DNA of 64,000 nucleotides, from NCBI RefSeq assembly GCF_000813145.1, contig NZ_BAZF01000012.1, forward strand, positions 102,032 to 166,031. Reading direction: 5' to 3'. Position 1 is the first letter of the stretch. Every line of letters begins with the position of its first letter. The notes under the pieces were generated by a model that did not search any database, was not told the DNA's origin, and worked only from the letters and a program-made list of their open reading frames with translations. Below, piece by piece: positions 24,737 to 33,004 of this stretch. Position numbers and translations under genes: made by a program. The DNA is from Geobacter sp. OR-1. Its GTDB lineage: Bacteria > Desulfobacterota > Desulfuromonadia > Geobacterales > DSM-12255.

Positions 24737-26308
24737 ATGGATAGGAATCAGGAACGTTTGAATTTAGCGAAGCTCATAGAAAATGAAGCATCTCGAGGTG
24801 AAGCTCAGGCCGATGCTTTATCTGAGCAGATTGAGGTTGCGCCAGAGGATGCACGAAAAACTCGCGGAGTCATAGGGTCGTTTATTCGTTCTTACAAAGA
24901 CAAATCAGCTGATCTATCCAATAAAGCATGGCTCTGTATGGAATTCGCCAAATATCCGGAGATTTGGAGTAATGAAGATGAGCTAAATCAAACTGCTGGT
25001 GAAATTGTTGAGCAAGTGGAGCTATTTGATTCATCTCATCAAGAATTGGCAGAACATCACAGTAAAGGCCTAAGCACTAATAACTGGTTGGCTGAAAAAA
25101 TTGAACAGGGGGCCTTTGCCAGTGGTGTCACCAATTTAGGGTCTTATGCGGGCGAGATCGATGTTGCGATCGAAACTGCAAACAAGGCAAACATCGACTT
25201 GATGTATCGAAATGATGGGCAATTGAATCAACAGCTGAATCTGGATGGTTTTATTGCCGAACAACACCATGTGGACACTTTCAATCTGGATGCCGCTGCT
25301 AAAGGCAGTGAATACCGGGCTGAAGTATTGCAACCCAAGCCGGGAGAATCATACGGGAAGAATTCTGTGGATGTAGTTATTCGAGACGGATCAGGGAAAA
25401 TTGTTCGCCGTTATCAAGCCAAGTACGCAGCTGACGCTGATGCCACAGACACTATGCTTAAAAAAGGCGACTACCGTGGTCAGCGCAAATTAGTTCCCAA
25501 AGGACAATCAGAGGATATTCCCGGAAGTACCGAGAAAATTGAAATTGATGGTGTCGAGTCTAAGCCTCTTTCCAAACAAGAAGCAAAAGAAAGACAACAT
25601 AAGGCGCAGGACAAGGCTGAGGCCAAGCAATATGACTGGAATGAAGCCAGCAGAATAGATATTGCCAAAAACATAGGTAAAAAAGCTGGTGCTGCCGCTT
25701 TGTTATCGGTGGGATTTCAAGGAGCTCGCATACTTGGTCGGCGGATCTGGAATGGTATTACCGGAAGAGAAAATAATAGCGCCGATGAGGATTTGCAGGA
25801 ATTTGTGCAAAGTTCTCTTAAATCTGCAGCAACCTCTGGATTAGCTGTTGCTGTAACTGGCGGAGTGACTGTCGCTGTAAAAAGTGGCTGGTTAGGTAAT
25901 GTTCTAAAAAATACACCGGCAGGGAGAATTGCCAACGCTGTTTGTATCGGCATTGAAAATACTAAAATTCTCTATAAATATGCAACGGGTGAGCTCACCG
26001 GTGAAGAAGCTCTTGATCAGGCAGGCAGTGCCACATGTAGCCTTGTCGGAGGTTTAGCTGGTGGTGCAAAGGGTGCAGGCGTTGGAGCTGCTATTGGAAC
26101 TGCGTTGGGGCCAATTGGAACAGCAATTGGAGGAATTGTCGGTGGTGTTGTCGGCGGAATTGCGGGGAGTACCGTGGGAGAAGCAATATACGAGGGTGGC
26201 AAGAAAATTGTCACATCCGTTGTTGATACCATTAAATCTATTGGTTCTACAATTTATGAAGGTGTCTCTTCTTTTTGTAGTGGCCTATCATCAATGATTG
26301 GGTTCTAA
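24737..26308 (+). CDS. Putative effector: REase-like segment plus C-terminal glycine-zipper membrane segment
   Basis: An unrecognised ~523-aa protein. ATG 24737 (or 24734) follows TAGGAGGT; the upstream TTG at 24719 is inside the previous gene. Three zones are visible. Residues 1-160 are acidic and helical. Residues ~171-230 show GFIAE, then NSVDVVIRD, then RYQAKY, an E-x(n)-D-x(n)-QxK arrangement compatible with a PD-(D/E)XK nuclease fold (E175, D212, Q227, K229). The end, ~437-490, is a dense glycine zipper (GGLAGGAKGAGVGAAIGTAL and the GGIVGGVVGGIAG repeat) typical of membrane-inserting or pore-forming helices. A charged linker rich in K, E and Q separates the two. I infer an effector that may cut nucleic acid or damage membranes, held in check by its vWA and AAA neighbours. 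Confidence 0.6.
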   Translation: MDRNQERLNLAKLIENEASRGEAQADALSEQIEVAPEDARKTRGVIGSFIRSYKDKSADLSNKAWLCMEFAKYPEIWSNEDELNQTAGEIVEQVELFDSSHQELAEHHSKGLSTNNWLAEKIEQGAFASGVTNLGSYAGEIDVAIETANKANIDLMYRNDGQLNQQLNLDGFIAEQHHVDTFNLDAAAKGSEYRAEVLQPKPGESYGKNSVDVVIRDGSGKIVRRYQAKYAADADATDTMLKKGDYRGQRKLVPKGQSEDIPGSTEKIEIDGVESKPLSKQEAKERQHKAQDKAEAKQYDWNEASRIDIAKNIGKKAGAAALLSVGFQGARILGRRIWNGITGRENNSADEDLQEFVQSSLKSAATSGLAVAVTGGVTVAVKSGWLGNVLKNTPAGRIANAVCIGIENTKILYKYATGELTGEEALDQAGSATCSLVGGLAGGAKGAGVGAAIGTALGPIGTAIGGIVGGVVGGIAGSTVGEAIYEGGKKIVTSVVDTIKSIGSTIYEGVSSFCSGLSSMIGF

Positions 26309-26309
26309 A

Positions 26310-28442
26310 ATGGATTCTAAGGGAATTGTTGAAACAATTCGTTCAGGAGTCTCTGGCATTCATATTCAGGGACAAGATTTTGTCAGAGTGGATGAAGAGA
26401 TCGAGACGATTGCCGCCCAATTGAACTTTAGGGTTAAGGAGTGGAACTGGGGATATGGCTGGGTAGACTTTAAGACCAAGCGGGCATTTAAGCCAGATCA
26501 AGAGGTTTCTCTCTATCATGACCTTAAGGCAATTGCTGATGATGACCCTACTAGTAGAATTTATGTAATAAGGGATGCTTTCTCTGCATTGAATAATGAC
26601 TCTAGAGCTGTTGCCCGACTGCAACAGGAATTGCTGAGAATAAATAGGCATTTTAAAGGCCAAGCAGCAATCTTGCTGATCGCGAAAGAAAATATTGTTT
26701 TTTCAGAAATTGTAGACTTGCTTGTTCCTTTCCATTGTCCTCCTCTTGCATCAGATCAAGTTGAGCAAATTTTTCACTCGCTCCTTACAGAACACTCCAT
26801 TGATATTAGCACAGCAGTAAAGACCTCACTCATATCCATATTCTCAGGTATGGAACGAGGCATGGTTTTTCGGATTTTTGAAACACTGAAAAATATCTAT
26901 GCCAGTTCTTTTCCCAAACAAGCAGTGGAAGATGCTTTAGCCTTGAAGAAGAAAGCCCTATCACAGTCGGGTTTGCTGGAGTTGGTTGATAGTACAATTA
27001 GTATCGATCAGGTTGGCGGATTGGAGCAACTCAAAAGATGGTTACGAAACAAGAAACACATTATTGACAATTTGTTGCTCGCTCAGCGCTTTGGAATTTC
27101 TGCTCCTAAAGGAGTCCTTTTAGCTGGTATGCCAGGGTGTGGAAAATCAATAAGTGCAAAGGCTGCCGCTTCATTATTCAATGTCCCTCTCTTTCGCTTA
27201 GACATTGGTTCCTTGATGGGGAAATATGTGGGCGAAAGTGAAGCCAATATGAAGACAGCTCTAAAGATTGCAGAACAGGCAAGTCCTTGTGTCCTATGGA
27301 TTGATGAACTTGAAAAAGCTTTTTCAGGGGTCAACGGCACTGGAGGAAGCACGGAGATTACAACTCGACTTTTTGGTTACTTTCTAACATGGATGCAGGA
27401 AAAACCAGGTGCTGTCTTTGTTATAGCAACAGCAAATGACATTACCACGATCCCACCTGAACTATTGAGGCGTGGGCGTTTTGATGAAATTTTTTATGTT
27501 AATTTACCTATCGAGCGTGAGCGCAAGCAGATTTTCAATGTTAAAACAAAACTGTTAACCCCCCTTCCTGAAAGGCTTGATCTTGAAAAGTTGGCTAAGA
27601 TGTCTGATGGCTACTCTGGGGCTGATATTGAATGCATTATCAATGATGCATTGGAGGAATTATTCCGCAATCACAAATCAGTTTTAACTCAAGATGTACT
27701 TGAAAAACACATAAAGCTCATTACGCCCATAAGTGTTGTTCTTGAAGAAAAAATTGCGATTTACCAGGAATTGTTTAAGAAGTTCAGCCTCAAAGCAGCC
27801 TCACTAGCGGAAGAAGATATCGACAGTATCGACTGTAGAAGTGAAAGTCTTGACTCATCAGAAAGAGAATTTGCCGCATCAAGTGAATTTATTTCAACTG
27901 AAAAACTTATACAGTTAATACATGACGATAACTCAGCAGTGCGTCTATCCGCACTAAAAAACCCTCAATGCCCAATTGAAGCCTTAAAAGATGTTGCCAA
28001 TGCCTATGAGCCATTTGACTTCAGTAAGCCCGGCTCCTGGAGTGAAGGGCAGGTCGCAAAAGAGGAGTTTGATTTAGCGTTACAGCATCCCAATATGAGC
28101 GGAGAAATAATTCTCGACTTCTATTCACGGAATATCATTGATGATGAAAAATTATTGTCGCTGGCTCATAAGCTCGATTTGGAAGAGCGAAAAATGGCCT
28201 TTAACACTGCAAAAGTAAAATTATCTCGGTCTATTGCATCAGGTACCGTCCAGAATGTCCGTTGCCATCCAGGCGACATTGTTAAACGTGACGATATTCT
28301 TATTGAGATAGATAATGAGGGCGGGAACACTCAACAAGTAACAGCCTCTGTTAATGGGTTTGTTGCCAAGATATGCGTCAAAATAGGTGAAACCATAAGC
28401 GCAGATAAAGAAATAGCTCAACTGCTCATACCTAAAAAATAA
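26310..28442 (+). CDS. Ycf46-like AAA+ ATPase with C-terminal lipoyl/biotinyl-like domain
   Basis: A ~710-aa ATPase. ATG 26310 lies just after the stop of the preceding gene; a TTG at 26298 would overlap it. The N-terminal ~200 residues resemble the Ycf46/COG0464 N-domain. The AAA+ core has Walker [10 protein letters not shown] at about 272-280, Walker [12 protein letters not shown] near 328-338, a sensor TANDI and the arginine finger LLRRGRFDE. The last ~65 residues read [18 protein letters not shown] and [18 protein letters not shown], the two halves of a lipoyl/biotinyl-type hammerhead, but no modifiable Lys is present in the hairpin. The fold is probably used for binding. It likely remodels the vWA or glycine-zipper protein next to it. 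Confidence 0.85.
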   Translation: MDSKGIVETIRSGVSGIHIQGQDFVRVDEEIETIAAQLNFRVKEWNWGYGWVDFKTKRAFKPDQEVSLYHDLKAIADDDPTSRIYVIRDAFSALNNDSRAVARLQQELLRINRHFKGQAAILLIAKENIVFSEIVDLLVPFHCPPLASDQVEQIFHSLLTEHSIDISTAVKTSLISIFSGMERGMVFRIFETLKNIYASSFPKQAVEDALALKKKALSQSGLLELVDSTISIDQVGGLEQLKRWLRNKKHIIDNLLLAQRFGISAPKGVLLAGMPGCGKSISAKAAASLFNVPLFRLDIGSLMGKYVGESEANMKTALKIAEQASPCVLWIDELEKAFSGVNGTGGSTEITTRLFGYFLTWMQEKPGAVFVIATANDITTIPPELLRRGRFDEIFYVNLPIERERKQIFNVKTKLLTPLPERLDLEKLAKMSDGYSGADIECIINDALEELFRNHKSVLTQDVLEKHIKLITPISVVLEEKIAIYQELFKKFSLKAASLAEEDIDSIDCRSESLDSSEREFAASSEFISTEKLIQLIHDDNSAVRLSALKNPQCPIEALKDVANAYEPFDFSKPGSWSEGQVAKEEFDLALQHPNMSGEIILDFYSRNIIDDEKLLSLAHKLDLEERKMAFNTAKVKLSRSIASGTVQNVRCHPGDIVKRDDILIEIDNEGGNTQQVTASVNGFVAKICVKIGETISADKEIAQLLIPKK

Positions 28443-28453
28443 GGAAGCGCGAA

Positions 28454-30214
28454 TTGAAAAAATATCTAATGACCTGGTATGGGATGACTGATTTAAGGGC
28501 CGCACTCGGACTGGAACGGACTTCCGGTCCAGTTCTGGGGGCATTACTGGCGGAAGACTACACAGATGTAATCATCCTTGGATTTACGCAACCGGATAAA
28601 ACCGATTACAGAGCTTATGAATTTCAGCAAAAAATAGCAAATGTTGCAGGTTCTGATCCTGCAACTGCGAGACCATTTCTTGACCTGTTTGCAAATACTG
28701 CTGAAGCACACAATCATTTTAACCAATGGCTTGAAAAGCAACTTCTGGATGCCGGTAAAAAGGTAGATGTGAGCTTTCACTCAGTGGATCTAGAGCATCT
28801 TAATGACACCGAAGGCATTTATGAGGCTGCTACTCATTCTCTGAATGCGGTAGCAGTTTTAGGAGGTGAAAAGCTGGTTACGCTCTATCTGAGCCCGGGG
28901 ACTCCTGTTATGGCTTTCGTCTGGGCTTTCGCAGCCTTGAGATACCCGAACTTAAAGAAACGCCTCATTGCATCATCTCAGCCAGGGCTGCCTCCAGAAA
29001 TAATCGTATTACCGAACGAATGGCTGGAATGGCATGGGAAACAGGTCTGGACAACTAATACGGATTCTGAACAGTATGATGTCATTTTTCACTTGTTTGG
29101 TGAACAAAGAATGCCCAACCTTCTTGGAGTGATCCAGTTTTCATCCAGGAAGCACATTTTTTTGAATTCAGCGCAATTCCCAGCCGACGTCATGAAGCAG
29201 TTTCTTGGGGAAGCAGAATACGGTGAAATCGCCGTGGATCCATACGAACCGGAAAATGTTCGTTCCACGATTCTGGACCAGGTAGCAAATATGCCAGCCA
29301 ATGCGATGATTGGCTTTAACCTGACTGGTGGCACTAAGTTGATGTATGCTGGTGCTCTTGCCGCCTGCAAGAAGGTGAATGCTACTCCGTTTTATTTCAA
29401 CAGCCGGAATAATCAAGTCGTTTTTCTCAATAACTTCAAAACATTTGACACAAAATCGATTCCGTCTGTAGAAACATTCATCAAGCTAAACTGCGACAAT
29501 CTGTTTATCTCGAACGCAGGTAACTGGAATGACATTCCGGGAATTCAATCCCCATACCGAAAAAATCTGACCAATGAGCTCTGGCAGGCTCGTTCTAAAA
29601 TAACGAGACTCTATAGAGAACTATCCCGGTATAATGACCGTTTCCAGCCTTTTGAGCTACAATACGGTGATATCCAAGCCAAGCTATCGAAGGATAAAAG
29701 CGCGAAGATAAGTATCGGCAAAAAAGACTTTGAGTTTACGGAGTGGCCGGATTTTTCCAAATATCTCTCTGGTGGTTGGTTTGAAGAATATATCTACATG
29801 AACCTTCAGCCCCTTGTTGATTCCGGTCTGATCAAAGATATACGCATAGGCCTTGAGGTTTCATTCAAAGAAGATGCTGCAGATAAAGGCTCGTTAAGCT
29901 TTGGTGCACAGCTAAGCTGTCTGTTTGGGGATACCTATCAGGAGCTTGATATTGTTTTCACCGATGGAAAGCGTCTCTATGTTATCGAATGCAAAGCTGG
30001 CAATGTGAACAGCGAACACGTTATGAAACTTCAGAACATTGCTCGCTATTTTGGTGGAGTAGAAGGCAGGGCAATTTTAGCCTCATGTTTTTATCCAAAT
30101 AACAAGGTTGTAAAAAAGAAAATCGACGACTCGAAAAACCTTCAACTAGTATCTGGAAACAATATATTCAAGCAACTGAAGGAAATGATTCAACGTGGAG
30201 GGAGTGATCAATGA
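28454..30214 (+). CDS. CARF-domain nuclease (Card1/DUF1887-like) with an extra N-terminal CARF-like domain
   Basis: A 586-aa protein starting at TTG 28454 behind AAGGAAG, a start that mirrors the MKK start of the sigma-54 activator. Residues 1-~170 match that activator's sensor: W.G..DLRAA and YLSPGTPVMAFVW (SPGTP at 147-151). Residues ~215-340 contain FNLTGGTKLMY, the hallmark of the DUF1887/Card1 CARF domain. The C-terminus has GGWFEEYIY, QELDIVF and VIECKAGN, a PD-(D/E)XK nuclease core. From family knowledge a ligand-bound CARF would activate cutting of DNA or RNA. Sharing a sensor with the transcription activator suggests both respond to the same signal. It overlaps the next start by ATGA. 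Confidence 0.85.
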   Translation: MKKYLMTWYGMTDLRAALGLERTSGPVLGALLAEDYTDVIILGFTQPDKTDYRAYEFQQKIANVAGSDPATARPFLDLFANTAEAHNHFNQWLEKQLLDAGKKVDVSFHSVDLEHLNDTEGIYEAATHSLNAVAVLGGEKLVTLYLSPGTPVMAFVWAFAALRYPNLKKRLIASSQPGLPPEIIVLPNEWLEWHGKQVWTTNTDSEQYDVIFHLFGEQRMPNLLGVIQFSSRKHIFLNSAQFPADVMKQFLGEAEYGEIAVDPYEPENVRSTILDQVANMPANAMIGFNLTGGTKLMYAGALAACKKVNATPFYFNSRNNQVVFLNNFKTFDTKSIPSVETFIKLNCDNLFISNAGNWNDIPGIQSPYRKNLTNELWQARSKITRLYRELSRYNDRFQPFELQYGDIQAKLSKDKSAKISIGKKDFEFTEWPDFSKYLSGGWFEEYIYMNLQPLVDSGLIKDIRIGLEVSFKEDAADKGSLSFGAQLSCLFGDTYQELDIVFTDGKRLYVIECKAGNVNSEHVMKLQNIARYFGGVEGRAILASCFYPNNKVVKKKIDDSKNLQLVSGNNIFKQLKEMIQRGGSDQ

Positions 30215-30789
30215 AAGTATCCCTCTATATCATTGTTGATATTTCTAGCAGTATGAGTGAGATGGGGAAAATTCATCTCCAGCGGAATTTGTGTCGTTAT
30301 GCAGTTCAATTGCTATCCATAGATCAGGGAAAATACGCCGATATTGACCTCCGTTTCTATCAATGGGCACAAAATATTTCCGAGATCTCTGTACAAAGCG
30401 ATAGGGATATACCTGCACTAAAGACTGAAGGTTCCACCAGTATTAACGTACTATCCGATTTCATATCACAGAGTATTAATGATACTGAGAGGCAGATGTT
30501 TTTAATTCTGTCTGACGGTAATATCGCTAATTCAGATATATTGAACTATCAGAACCAACTCAAATTATTCCCAGACCTGATTATTCGGACTGTCGCAGTC
30601 GGTGCAGATGCTGACCTGCTGAAGTTAAAGAAGCTTTCCACAAACAACAGTGTTCACCTTTCAGAGAATATCTCCTCTGCAATTGATAGCACAATATTTG
30701 GGGCAGAAGAAGATGTGGCTGCTCCGGAATCCACGACTCAGATTCTTCGAGCCAAACCGACTGAACCAGTGGAGGATTGGGATGCTTGA
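30211..30789 (+). CDS. Second vWA-domain protein (TerY-like)
   Basis: A 192-aa vWA protein whose ATGA start overlaps the CARF-nuclease stop. MIDAS residues are visible in VDISSSMSE, the Thr of TEGSTSIN and LILSDG. It is the first gene of a vWA-PP2C-kinase series that matches the TerY-P triad known from tellurite/stress and conflict gene clusters. The phosphatase gene starts inside its last codons at 30782, so expression is coupled. It likely serves as a metal-dependent scaffold whose partners are controlled by phosphorylation. Confidence 0.85.
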   Translation: MKVSLYIIVDISSSMSEMGKIHLQRNLCRYAVQLLSIDQGKYADIDLRFYQWAQNISEISVQSDRDIPALKTEGSTSINVLSDFISQSINDTERQMFLILSDGNIANSDILNYQNQLKLFPDLIIRTVAVGADADLLKLKKLSTNNSVHLSENISSAIDSTIFGAEEDVAAPESTTQILRAKPTEPVEDWDA

Positions 30790-31511
30790 TCAACTCTGGA
30801 ACAGTTGGGGAGCCACAGCAATCGGCCCTCTACATGTTAAAGCCGGGATTCCCAATCAGGATTCTTGGATGGCACGCCGGTATAAATGGGGAAATGTCGT
30901 TGTTGTATCGGACGGCTTGGGCAGCAAGGCGCATTCAGATCACGGTTCAAAAGCCGCATGTCTTGCGGTTTTTGATGCAGCCAAGAGCTATCAGAGTAAC
31001 CCTGAAGCCAGCATCATTGACGTTCTGCGCCTCATTCATGCCAACTGGCTTGTAAAAATTGCACCATTCGCTCCATCAGACTGTTCAGCTACATGCCTTT
31101 TTAGCGTTCAGATTGAAGGACGTATTACGCTGGGTCGCCTCGGGGACGGAATGATTGCTGCTTTTGGGGAAACTGAAAAAAACGCACCTTATCCTCAGCG
31201 ATAACAAACAGAATTCCTTTTCTAATTACACAAACAGCCTTCAGCAGGAATTTAAACCCAGCCAGTGGGAAACTGCGACGATTGAAAGTACCGATTGCAA
31301 TGCTGTTGTGCTTTGTACAGACGGAATATCCGATGACCTGTTACCCGAAAAGCAGATGATCTTTGCACAGGAGCTCTACTCCACTTATTCAGACCTGGAA
31401 GCGGAAGAAAGAAAGAGGGATCTTAAACGCTGGCTCAATGAATGGCCGGTCCCGGGGCACTCCGATGACAAAACAATTGCCTGTCTGTTTAAAAAAGGGA
31501 GCTCCCAATGA
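30782..31511 (+). pseudogene. PP2C-like protein phosphatase, split by a frameshift at an A7 run
   Basis: ATG 30782 opens a PP2C domain with NQDSW, VVVSDGLGS and LGRLGDGM, then stops at 31204 after 140 aa. The rest of the domain (VVLCTDGISDDL and the final HSDDKTIACLF) lies in another frame, ending at 31511 in an ATGA overlap with the kinase gene. Deleting one A from the A7 run at 31176-31182 joins them into a normal ~242-aa phosphatase. Because both neighbours are intact and coupled, a slippage-expressed gene or a sequence error is as likely as true decay. As written, the metal-binding C-terminal aspartates would be missing. Confidence 0.85.
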
Positions 31512-33004
31512 GCCAAAGGTTTAATGAGTATGTAGACGAATATCAAAATATACACATTCAGGACAAGGTGCTTGGTCAAGGTGGCCAAGGGGTCGTTTTC
31601 CGTACCAAAGACCCTGATCTGGCGATCAAGCTTGTTACAGATGAAAGTGGAAATCCTGTTACTGATGAGGAGTCGGTAGAACGGTATTCAAAGCGCTTTA
31701 AGCGTGTCCGGATACTTCCACTGCCAGACAACCTGAATATATCCGTACCTGCAGCATTGCTTCAGAATAATGCCGGTTATGTTATGCAGCTTTTGAGTGA
31801 GATGGTTCCATTTAGTCATTTCTGGCTCGATGGCAACACCGCTGAAAAAATTATGCCCGACGATATCCCTCCATGGCTCTCGGCAATGCCTGAGAGCGAA
31901 GCTAAAAAGATCATCCATTATTACAAAACCGGAGGACTAAGGCGCAGGCTTAATGCCCTCTATAAGTGCGCGTCTCTGCTGGCACGCCTTCACGGTAATG
32001 GCATGGTCTATGGTGATATATCACCCAATAATATTTTTATTTCAGAAGGGCTTGATGACTCATCGGTCTGGCTGATTGATGCTGACAACATTCGATTTGA
32101 AGTTACCGCAGGTGGCAGTGTTGTTTACACACCAAAATACGGAGCCCCGGAACTGGTTCAGGGCAAAGACGGTGGAAGACCTTCAAGCGATTGTCATGCG
32201 TTTGCTGTTGTAGCTTTTTACCTTCTTTCGTTGATTCACCCTTTTGTCGGGAAAAAGGTTGACGGAACGGATGAAGGCGACTGGGCTGATGACGAAAATG
32301 ACGACGGGGATATTGAAGATAAAGCCTATGCTGGATTGTTCACTTGGGTTGATGACAACAGTGATGATTCAAACTCTTCCGACAGCGGTCTGCCAAGGTC
32401 TCTTCTTCTCACTGAGAAACTGACCTCCTTATTTGAAAGGACATTCGGTCCGGGAAGGACATCTCCATGGTTACGGCCGACTATCTATCACTGGCCCGAA
32501 GCTCTTGCTCAGGCAGTGGATATGACAGTCGCGTGCCCTGGTTGCAGCATGAACTATTACTTTGACTTCATTCACCCAGAAACTGATAGTCACAATTGTC
32601 CTTACTGCACAACTCGTAGACCGCAGATTCTCATTCTTGAGTCTTATCGATGGAATGGACCTGATAAACCATTAAACTCTCCGTGCTGGCGTTTTATTCG
32701 GGAAATCTCTCTCAATTCCGAACTGACGATACCGTGGCGAGTCTTTGACGACTTTCGAGTGCTTGATTCGGATACAGCAGAGGTGCTCATCTTTTCATCC
32801 GACAAAAGCATTCTGATAAAAAAATCTGATTATGGCAAAGCCGAATTGTCCGTTGCTGCTGATAGACATCCGCAAAGTGGTTTTCAGAAGCTCTATTCAC
32901 AGATGAAGATAGACTTAGTAGCGCCAGATGTTCAGTTTTGGATGTTCGCACATTTGAGTAACCCTCGACTTGTTAAATGTTCGATCAGCGGAGGTGGGAA
33001 ATGA
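31508..33004 (+). CDS. Serine/threonine protein kinase with C-terminal zinc ribbon
   Basis: A 498-aa kinase that completes the vWA-phosphatase-kinase triad. GQGGQGVVFR is the glycine loop, AIKLV the ATP-anchoring Lys, VYGDISPNNIF the catalytic loop, LIDADN the metal-binding Asp (DFG replaced by DAD) and YGAPELV the APE block. An acidic insertion lies in the C-lobe. A zinc ribbon follows (CPGC ... CPYC), then a beta-rich tail. The atypical catalytic and DFG loops fit the TerY-associated kinase branch. Its start overlaps the phosphatase stop and its stop overlaps the helicase start, so all three are made together. Targets are probably forkhead-like or vWA partners in this operon; that is inference. 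Confidence 0.88.
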   Translation: MSQRFNEYVDEYQNIHIQDKVLGQGGQGVVFRTKDPDLAIKLVTDESGNPVTDEESVERYSKRFKRVRILPLPDNLNISVPAALLQNNAGYVMQLLSEMVPFSHFWLDGNTAEKIMPDDIPPWLSAMPESEAKKIIHYYKTGGLRRRLNALYKCASLLARLHGNGMVYGDISPNNIFISEGLDDSSVWLIDADNIRFEVTAGGSVVYTPKYGAPELVQGKDGGRPSSDCHAFAVVAFYLLSLIHPFVGKKVDGTDEGDWADDENDDGDIEDKAYAGLFTWVDDNSDDSNSSDSGLPRSLLLTEKLTSLFERTFGPGRTSPWLRPTIYHWPEALAQAVDMTVACPGCSMNYYFDFIHPETDSHNCPYCTTRRPQILILESYRWNGPDKPLNSPCWRFIREISLNSELTIPWRVFDDFRVLDSDTAEVLIFSSDKSILIKKSDYGKAELSVAADRHPQSGFQKLYSQMKIDLVAPDVQFWMFAHLSNPRLVKCSISGGGK

